Below, one piece after another: positions 1 through 10,824 of a stretch of 64,000 nucleotides of DNA. The DNA is from an uncultured Bacteroidales bacterium (lineage in GTDB: Bacteria; Bacteroidota; Bacteroidia; Bacteroidales; FEN-979), in contig CAISRB010000017.1 of assembly GCA_903887775.1 (NCBI GenBank), forward strand, positions 1 through 64,000, read 5' to 3'. The notes beneath the pieces were generated by a model. It saw only the letters and a list, made by a program, of their open reading frames with translations. It did not search any database and was not told the origin of the DNA. Every line of letters starts with the position of its first letter. Position 1 is the first letter of the stretch. Made by a program: the position numbers and the translations under genes.

Positions 1-798
1 AACCGTGATTGTTGCATCACTTGAATTAGCCGAAGAGCAAACCCCGCTCTGAACTACTGCACGATATTTTGTTGTGGCAGTAAGATTGGTGGCGACCAAA
101 GTGGTGGTGGTATTGGCAACATCGACTGGTGTTAACCAGTTATCGGTCGACTTCTGCCATTTTATGATGGATCCAGTATAACCCGATAGGGTAAGCAGCG
201 TAGTGTTGGCACCTGAACATACCGTGGTCGAGCCTGCAATACTTCCACCCACAGAAACAGGATCAACGGTGATTGTCGCATCACTTGAATTAGCCGAAGA
301 ACATACCCCGCTCTGAACCACCGCGCGATATTTTGTAGTGGCAATAAGGTTGGTGGCGACCAAAGTGGTAGTGGTATTGGCAACATCGACTGGGGTTAAC
401 CAGTTGTCAGTCGATTTCTGCCATTTTATGATGGATCCAGTATAACCCGATAGGGTAAGCAGCGTAGTGTTGGCACCTGAACATACCGTGGTCGAGCCTG
501 CAATACTTCCACCCACAGAAACAGGATCAACGGCGATTATCGCATCACTTGAATTAGCCGAAGAGCATACCCCGCTCTGGACTACAGCCCGGTATTTTGT
601 CGTAGCAACAAGGTTGGTGGCGGTTAAACTCGTGGTCGTATTGACTATATCAATGGGAGTTGTCCAGTTGTCGGTTGACTTTTGCCATTTGACCACACTG
701 CCTGTATGACCTGAAAGTGTCAATTCCGTCGTATTTGAACCGGAACAAACTGTTGTGCCTCCGGCAATGCTTCCACCAACGGAAACAGGATCAACGGC
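1..798 (-). repeat. 264-bp tandem repeats coding Ig-like domains
   Basis: The same landmark (gattgttgca, gattgtcgca, gattatcgca) begins at 7, 271 and 535, with a diverged copy at 799, giving an exact 264-bp (88-residue) period. The first copies are nearly identical, the copy after 535 more diverged toward the beta-helix. Each codes for an Ig_7-like domain. More copies may lie beyond the window edge. Near-identity makes this stretch prone to copy-number change and to assembly collapse. Confidence 0.9.
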
Positions 799-3700
799 GA
801 TCTGCAGAACATTTGATTCTGCGGCGCCTGTCCAGTCTGATTTGCAACTCACCCGCGCCATACGCTTGAACCAGGCAGTTGCCGTTAAGGTTCCTGAAGC
901 GTAGGTCTCAGCATTGCTTGATGCGATATCGCTGAACCCGGCCGAAGAACTCGTTGTTGACATCTGCCATTTATATTCGAGGGTTCCCGTATAGCCACTG
1001 GGAGCCGCAGAACTTGTAAACGCCGAGGGGGTGCCTCCCGAGCATATGGTCTGGGCTGCAGCGATCGTGCCTCCGCTTGTTGGATTAACGCATGGAGGTG
1101 TTACCGAATATTCCCAGGCTCCCATGGCAGGATAAGTCAGGCTCCTGGTATTGCCGCCATAGTCGGTCGTTATCCCTGTGCCTGTGGCTGCGACCAAGCT
1201 TAAAGCAGAAGGAAGATAGTTAACAGCTGATGTTCCTCCGGCGCTGGCAAAGCCCGGACTGACCGACTTGCTGCTTGCATCCTGTCCCGGGATGATCGGC
1301 AAGGAAAAGACATCTGCCGAATTGTAATGTCCCAGCAGAGCTGCGAAGCCAGGGGCATAATATTCATTGTAGTCAAGAGTCAGGTTGGTGCTTACACTAT
1401 AATTGAACCATACCGCATAATGTTGGTACCCGCCTGTGCTTGGACTTTTATCGTTAATGTGGCGCTCATTATCAAAAATATTGTTTCTGAAATTACGGGT
1501 ATTTGTGGAAGTCTTGCTGTATAATGCATACGATTTTGGCACTGATGACACCACAATACCACTTATATATATTGTATTGTAATACAGATTATTATCATTC
1601 CCTACATCCCCTCTTTCATAGATGCCGTAAACGTTGGCCAGGTAATTGCTCCCGACACTAATGATGTTATTGGACCAGGTGGTGGCTCCGTTCTGTATTT
1701 TGATTCCGTATATATTTGCGGATGATGTGCTGGTAGGAGAAACCGATAAGCTATGTATGAAGTTCCCTGAAACCGCACTGGCTGTCGTCGATCCGTTGTA
1801 ATACAATCCGATGACATTGCCAGCGAAGGAAGCATAGGTGTTTGATAAATTATAAATCGTATTGCCCGTGATCGATTGGGCTACATCCGTGATATCATCC
1901 AACACGATGCCACCAACCGATACTTGTTCGGAGGCATTGCTGTTTGCATTGGCAATCGTAAGATCACGGACTGTATTGCCTGAAATGGTATTTGATCCAT
2001 TCGAGGTTGTAATCCCATGAATCAAACCAGGGGTGATTATGGAAGAATTCGTGGTCCCATTGGTCATGTTGGCGATGGTATTGCCCGAAATGGTCACACT
2101 TCCTGGTCCATAATTATATATTCCATCGACTTCTTGTTCCATTTCTGTAGATGGCGAAATCAGATTAATGCTGTTGGCTGTTGTTTCGCTGCCTATCTTA
2201 TTGTTATTAATTGTTCCTGTTCCGCTGCACATGCTGGAAATTCCTGTAAAAAAATGACCTTTTGTGTGGTCTGAACCGTCCACAGTGAATGACCCGATAA
2301 TGTTTTTTTGGATGCTCTTGATTCCAGCTCCCTTCATGTTGATGCCAGCGACTGATCCGAGGCCAGCCCCTGCAGTAATTGTAATAGAACCGTTTCCCGT
2401 TGAATTGCCAATGGTGTTTCCATCATCGGTTCCAACATTCATATTGCCATGTTCTAGAAACACTGCATACCATAAAACATCTTCATCACCTGAGTATGAC
2501 CAGGAAAAATTCTTGATAGTATTTCCCTGGATATTGCTTGCAGTCTCATTTCCAACATTTATATATATCCCAAAAAAATAATTGCCATTTTCATTGGCTG
2601 TTATCCAGTTACCGCCGCATGCCGCTGAACTGCCGCCAATAAAGTTACCGGCTACTGTGAAATTAGCGCCTGCCATATTGTCGATTGCTATCGGTTCGTA
2701 TGTGACTATCGCTGTCGAACCAAATGTCGCGGTTTCATAAAAACTGTTTCCCGAAATGGTGCAGGAGGTGGTATTGGAATACAGATAGATGCCTCGTGAG
2801 TCCAATCCACGGTTCAGAAAATCATAGATATTGTTGTTGCTTATCGTAAGGTCACTGTTCTCTTTCAAAGGTGTTCCATAGGATAAAACCGCATTGACCG
2901 GCCGGTTGGCATCGGTTGCGCTGGTTATGTCGTTATGGTCAATGGTATTGGCATCATTTCCGGTTCCAGTTCCGGCTGTACTGAAGAAAATGATACCCGT
3001 GGACGCATCGGTTGATGAACCTTTAATATTGCAGTATTTTATGAGATCACTGGATGCATCGTTGATAAACCGTATTGTGGAAGTACCGGCCGATGAAGAG
3101 GTGCTAGTATTTGATATGGTGAGGTCCTTAGCCGAACCCACCGCATTCACTCTCCCGTCGATGGTCACGTTATCGGCCCCGTTCAGGTCGATGAGGGGTG
3201 TCTCCAGGTTGCCTGTGATACTTAGCCCTGTGACTGTAGGATAAACATTCACGGAGGTATAATCAGAACCTCCCATTCCGGGAGCTTTCCCTGTAGCGCC
3301 GCTGGCATACAGCACCGCAGCAGCTGTTTCGGTTGTGCTGTTGTTGATTTTGACTATGACAACTCCCTGGTGTGTTCCTGCATTAATTGCGTCGAATGCG
3401 GCTTTCAGCGTTGAATAAAATGCCGGGGAGGTTCCCGCAGTAGATGTTACCGTTACCGGCGGATTTGCATTATATTCCCAGGCACCTATCGAAGGGGTTG
3501 ACAAGCTTCTTGTTGTGCCGGCGTAATCGGTTAAGATCCCGGTCCCTGTTGCCGCAATCAGTCCTAGTGCAGAAGGAAGATAGTTAACAGCTGATGTTCC
3601 TCCGGCACTTGCAAAAGCCGGGCTTATCGCTTTGCTGCCTGCATCCTTTCCGCTGATCAGGGGCAGGTCAATTACATTAGCAGAATTATAATATCCCAGC

Positions 3701-6700
3701 ACACCTCCGTTGCCCGAAGCATAATAATCGTTGTTATCGAGGGTCAGGTTTGTGCTTACATTGTAATTAAACCAGGCTGAATAATTTGTACCGATGCCGC
3801 CTGGACTTTTAGCGTAACTGCTCCGCTGATTATCAAAAATATTATTTCTGAAGTTTCGGATATTTGTTGAAGTCGCGCTGTACAAAGCATACGATCTTGA
3901 TGTCATTGACTCCACAGTACCATAAATATATATGGTGTTGAAATACAGATTGTTGTCATTCAGGGCATCGCCCCTTTCATAAATGCCGTATATGTTTGCG
4001 AATGTATTGCTTCCTACACTGATGATGTTATTGGACCAGGTGGTGGCTCCGTTCTTTATTTTGATCCCGTAAATGTTCGCGGATGAGGTGCTGGTGGCAT
4101 CAACCGATAAGCTACGTATGAAATTCCTCGAAACGCTGCTCGCCGTCGTCGATCCGTTATAATACAACCCGATAACATTGCCTGCGAATGAAGCCCTGGT
4201 ATTCGATAAATTGTATATCGTGTTTCCGGTTATTGTCTGAACGTTAAGACTGTTATTTAATAGTGCAATCCCGATGACAGGCGCATTATAGTCTGCAGCG
4301 GTGTCTGCATTGGCAATCGTCAGATCACGGATCGTATTGTTTGAAATAGTGTTTGATCCATCAATGGTTGTAATACCCTGAATCAAACCGCGGGCGACTG
4401 CAGAAGAATTCGTGGTTCTGTTTGTCATATTGGCGATAACATTGCCCGACATAGTCACACTTCCCGTTCCCGCATTAAATATTCCATGACCTTTTTGCTC
4501 CCACGTAGTAGATGGAGAACTCAGATTTATGCTGTTGGCTGTTGTTAAGCTTCCTATCGTATTGTTGCTGATAGTTATCGTTCCGCTTGCCACGTTTAAA
4601 ATTCCATAAAAATCAATTCCGGTTGCATCATTTGACCCGGCAACAGTGATGGACCCTATCACATTATTTCGGATGTCCATAGGTTCTGTTCCAAACAGAA
4701 AAATTCCTTGAAATATGCCGGTAATATCTGATTCGGCACTATAGGTGATGGACCCTGTGCCTGTTGATCCGCCAATAGTGTTACCTTCAACGGTCCCGAC
4801 ATTCAAATTGCCGGCTCCGTATATTCCACACCATAGGTGTTTACCAGGGGCGTCTGACCAGGAAAAACTCTTGATGGTGTTGCCCTGGATATTGCTTGCA
4901 GCGCTATTTCCTACGCCCATTGCGATGGCAATAAAATCATTGTCGAATGCATTGGTTTTTGTCCAGGTGCCGCTGCATGCCGATAAACTGCCGCCAATAT
5001 GATTACCGGAAACGGTGAAATTAACACCTGCATTGGAGATCTTTATTAATTTGTAATTGGCCTCCGCAGTGGGAACAAATGCCGCAGTTTCGTAAAAACT
5101 GTTTCCCAAAATAGTGCATGAGGTGGTATTGAAAGAAAGATTGATGCCTTGTGAATCCAATCCACGACTCAGGAAATTATAGATGTTGTTGCTGATGATG
5201 GTATTCCCGCTGTTTTCCTTGCCTTCGGTTCCTTTCGAATATATTGCATTGATGGGCCGGTTGGCATCGATGGCGCTGGTTATGTCGTTATTGTCAATTG
5301 TATTCGCATTGTTTCCGGTTCCGGTTCCGGCTGTACTGAAGAAAATGATACCAGCGGCTGTATCAGTTGATGATCCCTTTATGGTGGAGTATTTAACGGT
5401 ATTGCTGCAGGCGTCGTTGATGAAACGTATGGTTGAGGTTCCTGATGTTGATAATGTGCTGGTATTGCTGATGACCAGGTCCTTTGTACTGCCTGTGGCA
5501 TTCACCCTCCCGTCGATGGTCACGTTATCGGCCCCGTTCAGGTCGATGAGCGGAAATGCCAGGTTGCCGGTGATACTTAGCCCTGTGACTGTGGGATAAA
5601 CATTTACGGAGGTGTAGTCTGAAATTATGGTCGCAGGAGCTTTCTTGTCAGGGATATATCCACTGTGATAGAGAACTGCAGATGCAGATTCAGTCGTGCT
5701 GCTGTTGATCCTGATTGTAATATCTCCCTTGTGGGTTCCTGTATTGATGGCGTCGAAGGCCCCTTTCAGGGTAGGATACACCCCTGTGAGGGTGCCTGAA
5801 GTTGCAGAGACCGTGACTGCTGAACTCACATTATATTCCCAGGCTCCCATCGCAGGATTTGTTGCGCTGCGGGTTATCCCAGCATAATCAGTAGTAATCC
5901 CTGTACCTGTAACCGCCATCAACGAGCTTTCAGATGGAAGGTAGTTTGCTGCCAGTGTGCCTCCCGGAGTGGCAAAGACCGGGTTGACATTCAGGCTGTG
6001 GATGTCCTGCCCTGTTGCAGCTTTCCACGCAGCCAAATCGGTTTTATCTCCACCCAGAAAACCCAAAAAGCCATTCGGAGCATAGTAATCGTTGTAATCG
6101 ATGGTCAAATTATTCAAAACAGCCACAGAAATAGCGTAATGTTTTCCGCCGGATCCTCCTGCCCTCGAATTGCTGAAAAGGTTGTTCTTATAGGTTCTGA
6201 AATTGTTGCCGCCGTTGCCGTTTGATAAAGCGTAGGTATTGCTTGTTGTACTGCTTGCCGTACCGCCAATGTAAACGGTGTTGTAAAACAAATCAAGCGT
6301 ATTGGTGCCTGCAGATAAAAGCTTTATGCCATAAAGGGCATACCCGGTCGAAATGCCGGTACCCAAACTGATGATGTTATTTGAAAAGGATGCCGATCCT
6401 CCGTCAATCTTAATTCCATAAATAGAGGCAGCGGAATTGGCGCTGTTCAATGACAGACTGTGAATGAAATTCCCTGAAACCGCGCTGGATGTTGTGGATC
6501 CATTATAATATAGTCCGATGACACTGCCAGCGAATGAAGCATAGGTATTCGATAAATTATAGATAGTGTTGCCGGTAATGCTCTGGGTTGCAGCCGTTGT
6601 GTAGTTCAGGGCGATCCCGGTGACCGAGGCCGTGTTAATGGCTGCCGTATTTGCATTGGCTATGGTCAGGTCCCTCACAATATTGCCTGAAATGGTATTG

Positions 6701-9700
6701 GTACCGTTTGCCGCGGTAATTCCGTTGATCAGTCCGGCGGTTCCTGCCGTTGAATTGGTTGTCCCGTTGGTGAGCTTCGATACCGTATTCGCGATAATCA
6801 TAGCGTTTCCGCTTCCTTCGCTGTATATTCCATACACGGTCTGTGATGCCCCGGTCGAAGGGGACGAAGCGTAAATGCTGTTGGTGGTTGCCACTGCGGT
6901 ACTGCCGATCGTGTTAGCGTTGATGACTCTGTCCCCGGTTCCTGAACTGAGAATTCCGTAAATATTTGTAGGATATCCTGTGTTTGAATTATTTGTGGTG
7001 ATGGCTCCCACAGTGTTGTTTTGTATCCACACTGTTCCGGTTGAGGTTGTGGCAATCCCATTAACCTGACTCGGTAAAGTAGTGTTTAAAGTATATGTAA
7101 TAGCTCCATTGCCTGTAGCGGCACCGACTACGTTTGCAGCAGTCGTTCCAATGTTCGCCCCAAGGGATCCTGCAACGTTGATCCCGGTAAAGCTGCCGGA
7201 ACCACTTGTCCAGTTGATATTCCTTATGATATTTCCCTGTATCTCGCAGGCAGTTCCTGTTGAAGGTGAATTGATACAGATACCGATGAAATCATGTTGA
7301 AAGTCCCCGGTTTTTGTCCATACGCCTGAACAGGCAGCGCTACTCCCCCCGATATAATTTGATGAGATCGTATGTCCGCTTCCCGATTCAATGTAAATAA
7401 TGAAATAATATGATGTCGATCCCGTTGTTGCAAAGAGTGCCGATTCATAAAAACTGTTTCCCGAAATGGTCCAGTTGGTATTGTTATCTCTGACACAAAT
7501 GCCAGTCGCAAATGAGGCTTCTCTGATCAGAAAATCATAGATATTGTTATTGCTTATCGTATTGCCGCTGTTTTCCATGGCGGATGTTCCAAGAGAAAAG
7601 ATTGCATTTATAGGGCGGTTGACATCGGCGGCATTGGTGATGTTGTTGTGGTCGATCAGGTTGCCATCGTTTCCTGTGGTTGTTCCTGTGCTGAACAAAA
7701 CGATTCCACTACCATATCCCGGGATGTTTGGAATCATCTGCGAACCTTTAAGCGTGCAGTATTTCACAGTATTGTTGGATGCATCGCTGATAAAGCGAAT
7801 GGTTGATGTCCCTACCGTTGCGGATGTGCTGGCGTTGGATATGGTCAGACTTACGGATGAACCGGTGGCATTCACCCTGCCGTCGATGGTTACATTGTCG
7901 GCGCCGTTCAGGTCGATCAAAGGTGTTGCCAGGTTGCCGCTGATGCTAAGCCCAGTGGTAGTCGGATACATATTTATGGATGTGTAGCTTGAGCTTCCAC
8001 TTGAGGGTGCTTTACCGTAAGTTCCGCTGGCATTCAGCACCGCAGCTGCTGTTTCGGTTGTACTGTTGTTGATTTTGACTGTGATAACCCCCTGGTGGAT
8101 CCCGGCGTTGATGGCGTCGAAGGCGGCTTTTAATGTGGAATAATATCCTGTTGGCGTTCCCAGGGTGGATGTAACCGTTATAGTTGGCGCAACATTGTAT
8201 TCATAAGCCCCCATTGAAGGGTATGTCACACTTCTGGCTGCATTGGCATAATCGGTGGTGATGCCGGTGCCTGTTGCGGCAATCAGGGAGGTATTGGATG
8301 GCAGATAATTGGCTGCTAGGGTACCGCCGGCGCTGGCAAAGACCGGGTCAGCATTTTTGCTGTTTGCATCCTGCCCGCTGACTAAGGGAAGTGAGGGCAC
8401 ATTCGCAGAGTTGAAATGTCCCAGAACACCGCTGCCCATGCCCGATATATAATAATCATTGTTATCGAGGGTCAGGTTTGTGCTTACACCGTAATTAAAC
8501 CAGGCTGCATAATTTGCGTAGAGACCAACCGGACTCTTAGCGCCAATGAAACGCTGATTGTCAAAAATATTGTTCCTGAAGTCTCGGGTATTTGTAGAAG
8601 TCGCGCTGTATAAAGCATACGATTTGGGCTCTGAGTACCCCACATCACCATAAATATATATCGTATTGAAATACAGGTTATTGTTATTTTCGGCATCCCC
8701 GTTTTCATAGATGCCGTAAATGTTTGTATTATAGTTGCTCCCAACGCTGATAATGTTATTTGACCAGGTGGTTGCCCCATTGTATATTTTGATCCCGTAT
8801 ATATTCGATAATGCAGTGGTGGAGGCTACTGATAAACTATGGATAAAGTTTTTCGAAACCGTGCTGGCAGTGGTTGAGCCCTGATAATAGAGCCCGATCA
8901 CGTTTCCTGTAAAGGAGGCAGATGTATTCGATAAATTATAGATCGTATTCCCGCTGATGGTATGCACGCCAGCGGTGCTCTGGTTGCAAATGCCGAGGAT
9001 CGACGACATATAATCAGAAGATGAATTGGTGTTGGCAATGGATAAATCCCGTATAGTATTGCCCGAAATAGTATTTGTCCCGTTATATGTGGATATACCC
9101 ATAAGCTGGCCAGAAGAACCCGTGCAGGAATTTTTCAGATTTGCGATGACATTATTTGAAATGTCTATAGTTCCGGTGCTTTGTGTCGAGATTCCATAAA
9201 CAAACTGGCTGTTTCCGGTCGAAGGACAGCTTGCATTAATGCTGTTTGCTGTAATGGTGCTTCCAATGGTGTTTGAGCTGATGGTCGTTGTTCCGGATCC
9301 GGACTTATAAATTCCGTAAATATTTGTGGAATTGGTTCCAAAAGAGTTGGTGGCTGTAACGGAGCCAATGGTGTTTCCCTGGGTGTTTGTCGTGCCTGTG
9401 CTTGAAATGTATATTCCATAAAAAGAGCCACCTGCGCTACCATTGGTCAAAGTCACAAAACCATTACCTGTTGCTGCTCCGATTGTGTTGGCTGTGAGGG
9501 TTCCGATATTTACAGCACCTGCAAGAACATTGATTCCATACCAGGAAGCATTCAAAGAGTTTGCAAAATCAAAGTTCCCGATTGTATTGCCCTGAACACT
9601 GGTTGCCGTTCCTGTGCCCACATTCAGGTTGATGGCTGTAAATGTATTGTTGAAAGCGGCTGTTTTTGTCCAGGTTGTACCACCGCATGAGGATGATTTT

Positions 9701-10584
9701 CCGCCGATAAAATTGTTGTTTACAATAAAACCATTTCCCGATGTGTAGTAGATGTTTATACCGTAGTATGCCACTGAAGCTGTTGGTACAAATGAAGCCG
9801 TTTCGTAAAAACTGTTTCCTGTAATGGACCAGGTCGTATTGTAATTCCAGATATTTATGCCGTACGAGATCGTACTTCTGTTCAGAAAATTAAAGATATT
9901 GTTATTGCTTATCGTATTACCGCTATTTTCCTTTCCTGAAGTGCCGATACCGGCGATTGCATTGATGGGCCGGTTGGCATCCGCAGCATTGGTAATATCA
10001 TTCAGGTCGATGGTGTTATTATCGTTGCCGGTTGTAACAGTCGTTGTACTGAAATAGATAACTCCCCCGTAGGCAGACATTGAAGAACCTTTAATCGTGC
10101 AATATTTTACTGTATTGCTGGAGGCATCGTTGATGAAGCGTATGGTAGAAGTTTCGGCTGTTGCTGATGTGCTGGTATTTGTAATGGCAAGGTCTTTTGA
10201 ACTGCCTGTGGCATTCACCCTGCCATCGATGGTCACGTTGTCGGCCCCGTTCAGGTCGATCAGCGGGGTAGCCAGGTTGCCGCTGATGCTAAGTATGGTG
10301 GCCGTGGGATAGATGTTCACCGAAGTATAACTCGAAGGTGAACTGCTGGCATTCAGAACTGCTGTTGCTGTTTCTGTTGTGCTTGCGTTGATGGCAATGG
10401 TAACATCCCCCTGGTGAGTTCCATTATTGATGGCATCGAAGGCGGCTTTTAAAGTAGAATAATCACCGGATGTCGTCCCTGAAGTGGCGGTAACATGGAC
10501 AGGGCTTGTTGCTTGGGTATTTAAGCTGATGGCACATAACAGGATAATGATGGCGGCCAAACGGAACTGGGTAAATTTTTCCAT
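1..10584 (-). CDS. Giant modular beta-helix and Ig-like surface protein, 3' end outside the window
   Basis: At least 3,528 codons read without a stop from an ATG at 10584 to the window edge; I checked the frame on many lines and repeat spacings are multiples of three. The N-terminus has a signal peptide (charged start, hydrophobic run IIILLCAISL). Four modules of about 787 residues follow, each opening with a STLKAAFDAIN-GTHQG motif, continuing as a long series of short NTI/GNTI-type repeats typical of right-handed parallel beta-helices, and closing with a GAYEY-like motif. The visible C-terminal part is Ig-like (Ig_7/PKD-like) repeats with an S-T-T-V-C-S-G-A-N motif. By family knowledge such proteins are T9SS-secreted cell-surface or released adhesin-like proteins; the T9SS tail would lie beyond position 1 and is not seen. 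The substrate or partner is unknown. A consensus promoter sits 65 bases upstream. Confidence 0.9.
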   Translation of the reverse strand, partial: MEKFTQFRLAAIIILLCAISLNTQATSPVHVTATSGTTSGDYSTLKAAFDAINNGTHQGDVTIAINASTTETATAVLNASSSPSSYTSVNIYPTATILSISGNLATPLIDLNGADNVTIDGRVNATGSSKDLAITNTSTSATAETSTIRFINDASSNTVKYCTIKGSSMSAYGGVIYFSTTTVTTGNDNNTIDLNDITNAADANRPINAIAGIGTSGKENSGNTISNNNIFNFLNRSTISYGINIWNYNTTWSITGNSFYETASFVPTASVAYYGINIYYTSGNGFIVNNNFIGGKSSSCGGTTWTKTAAFNNTFTAINLNVGTGTATSVQGNTIGNFDFANSLNASWYGINVLAGAVNIGTLTANTIGAATGNGFVTLTNGSAGGSFYGIYISSTGTTNTQGNTIGSVTATNSFGTNSTNIYGIYKSGSGTTTISSNTIGSTITANSINASCPSTGNSQFVYGISTQSTGTIDISNNVIANLKNSCTGSSGQLMGISTYNGTNTISGNTIRDLSIANTNSSSDYMSSILGICNQSTAGVHTISGNTIYNLSNTSASFTGNVIGLYYQGSTTASTVSKNFIHSLSVASTTALSNIYGIKIYNGATTWSNNIISVGSNYNTNIYGIYENGDAENNNNLYFNTIYIYGDVGYSEPKSYALYSATSTNTRDFRNNIFDNQRFIGAKSPVGLYANYAAWFNYGVSTNLTLDNNDYYISGMGSGVLGHFNSANVPSLPLVSGQDANSKNADPVFASAGGTLAANYLPSNTSLIAATGTGITTDYANAARSVTYPSMGAYEYNVAPTITVTSTLGTPTGYYSTLKAAFDAINAGIHQGVITVKINNSTTETAAAVLNASGTYGKAPSSGSSSYTSINMYPTTTGLSISGNLATPLIDLNGADNVTIDGRVNATGSSVSLTISNASTSATVGTSTIRFISDASNNTVKYCTLKGSQMIPNIPGYGSGIVLFSTGTTTGNDGNLIDHNNITNAADVNRPINAIFSLGTSAMENSGNTISNNNIYDFLIREASFATGICVRDNNTNWTISGNSFYESALFATTGSTSYYFIIYIESGSGHTISSNYIGGSSAACSGVWTKTGDFQHDFIGICINSPSTGTACEIQGNIIRNINWTSGSGSFTGINVAGSLGANIGTTAANVVGAATGNGAITYTLNTTLPSQVNGIATTSTGTVWIQNNTVGAITTNNSNTGYPTNIYGILSSGTGDRVINANTIGSTAVATTNSIYASSPSTGASQTVYGIYSEGSGNAMIIANTVSKLTNGTTNSTAGTAGLINGITAANGTNTISGNIVRDLTIANANTAAINTASVTGIALNYTTAATQSITGNTIYNLSNTYASFAGSVIGLYYNGSTTSSAVSGNFIHSLSLNSANSAASIYGIKIDGGSASFSNNIISLGTGISTGYALYGIKLLSAGTNTLDLFYNTVYIGGTASSTTSNTYALSNGNGGNNFRTYKNNLFSNSRAGGSGGKHYAISVAVLNNLTIDYNDYYAPNGFLGFLGGDKTDLAAWKAATGQDIHSLNVNPVFATPGGTLAANYLPSESSLMAVTGTGITTDYAGITRSATNPAMGAWEYNVSSAVTVSATSGTLTGVYPTLKGAFDAINTGTHKGDITIRINSSTTESASAVLYHSGYIPDKKAPATIISDYTSVNVYPTVTGLSITGNLAFPLIDLNGADNVTIDGRVNATGSTKDLVISNTSTLSTSGTSTIRFINDACSNTVKYSTIKGSSTDTAAGIIFFSTAGTGTGNNANTIDNNDITSAIDANRPINAIYSKGTEGKENSGNTIISNNIYNFLSRGLDSQGINLSFNTTSCTILGNSFYETAAFVPTAEANYKLIKISNAGVNFTVSGNHIGGSLSACSGTWTKTNAFDNDFIAIAMGVGNSAASNIQGNTIKSFSWSDAPGKHLWCGIYGAGNLNVGTVEGNTIGGSTGTGSITYSAESDITGIFQGIFLFGTEPMDIRNNVIGSITVAGSNDATGIDFYGILNVASGTITISNNTIGSLTTANSINLSSPSTTWEQKGHGIFNAGTGSVTMSGNVIANMTNRTTNSSAVARGLIQGITTIDGSNTISNNTIRDLTIANADTAADYNAPVIGIALLNNSLNVQTITGNTIYNLSNTRASFAGNVIGLYYNGSTTASSVSRNFIRSLSVDATSTSSANIYGIKIKNGATTWSNNIISVGSNTFANIYGIYERGDALNDNNLYFNTIYIYGTVESMTSRSYALYSATSTNIRNFRNNIFDNQRSSYAKSPGGIGTNYSAWFNYNVSTNLTLDNNDYYASGNGGVLGYYNSANVIDLPLISGKDAGSKAISPAFASAGGTSAVNYLPSALGLIAATGTGILTDYAGTTRSLSTPSIGAWEYNANPPVTVTSTAGTSPAFYSTLKAAFDAINAGTHQGVVIVKINNSTTETAAAVLYASGATGKAPGMGGSDYTSVNVYPTVTGLSITGNLETPLIDLNGADNVTIDGRVNAVGSAKDLTISNTSTSSSAGTSTIRFINDASSDLIKYCNIKGSSTDASTGIIFFSTAGTGTGNDANTIDHNDITSATDANRPVNAVLSYGTPLKENSDLTISNNNIYDFLNRGLDSRGIYLYSNTTSCTISGNSFYETATFGSTAIVTYEPIAIDNMAGANFTVAGNFIGGSSAACGGNWITANENGNYFFGIYINVGNETASNIQGNTIKNFSWSYSGDEDVLWYAVFLEHGNMNVGTDDGNTIGNSTGNGSITITAGAGLGSVAGINMKGAGIKSIQKNIIGSFTVDGSDHTKGHFFTGISSMCSGTGTINNNKIGSETTANSINLISPSTEMEQEVDGIYNYGPGSVTISGNTIANMTNGTTNSSIITPGLIHGITTSNGSNTISGNTVRDLTIANANSNASEQVSVGGIVLDDITDVAQSITGNTIYNLSNTYASFAGNVIGLYYNGSTTASAVSGNFIHSLSVSPTSTSSANIYGIKIQNGATTWSNNIISVGSNYLANVYGIYERGDVGNDNNLYYNTIYISGIVVSSVPKSYALYSKTSTNTRNFRNNIFDNERHINDKSPSTGGYQHYAVWFNYSVSTNLTLDYNEYYAPGFAALLGHYNSADVFSLPIIPGQDASSKSVSPGFASAGGTSAVNYLPSALSLVAATGTGITTDYGGNTRSLTYPAMGAWEYSVTPPCVNPTSGGTIAAAQTICSGGTPSAFTSSAAPSGYTGTLEYKWQMSTTSSSAGFSDIASSNAETYASGTLTATAWFKRMARVSCKSDWTGAAESNVLQIAVDPVSVGGSIAGGTTVCSGSNTTELTLSGHTGSVVKWQKSTDNWTTPIDIVNTTTSLTATNLVATTKYRAVVQSGVCSSANSSDAIIAVDPVSVGGSIAGSTTVCSGANTTLLTLSGYTGSIIKWQKSTDNWLTPVDVANTTTTLVATNLIATTKYRAVVQSGVCSSANSSDATITVDPVSVGGSIAGSTTVCSGANTTLLTLSGYTGSIIKWQKSTDNWLTPVDVANTTTTLVATNLTATTKYRAVVQSGVCSSANSSDATITV
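1111..10584 (-). repeat. Four tandem ~2.36-kb coding modules
   Basis: A module-end landmark (GAYEY-like codons, plus-strand ttcccaggct or ttcataagcc) occurs at 1111, 3475, 5836 and 8200. The spacings are 2364, 2361 and 2364 bp, so modules are 788, 787 and 788 residues; the first module runs from 8200 to the gene start. The modules are clearly homologous but diverged, with some stretches nearly identical (for example around 3180-3230 and 5520-5570), which points to tandem duplication followed by drift and perhaps local gene conversion. Confidence 0.88.
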
Positions 10585-10648
10585 ATGATTAGTTTCAGCA
10601 ATTAAACAATGGTTATTATGTTAAGGTCTGAGTATAACGGTCTTATAA

Positions 10649-10679
10649 CAAACATAATAAAAAGAGAAAGTAATGCAAA
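10649..10679 (-). promoter_or_regulatory. Bacteroidota-type promoter of the giant gene
   Basis: On the minus strand TTTG (plus 10676-10679) is followed after 19 bases by TATGTTTG (plus 10649-10656), an exact match to the TTTG-N19-21-TAnnTTTG consensus. Transcription would start near 10642, leaving about 58 bases of leader before the ATG at 10584. Confidence 0.7.
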
Positions 10680-10824
10680 CTTCATGCCATTGGACTTGAC
10701 TAATTGTAAATATAAAACTACGATTCCGTAATACATTAAGCCTCTGACTCATCGGTAACTCATCCTGGTTCTCAGTTTTTTTTCCTTAAGTAATCCTACT
10801 GTTATTTTTTTTAATAAATATGAT

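Noticed and set aside
1-1062. Tandem direct repeats considered as CRISPR
   Set aside because: Period is 264 bp, units code Ig-like domains in frame, and there are no short spacers or cas genes.
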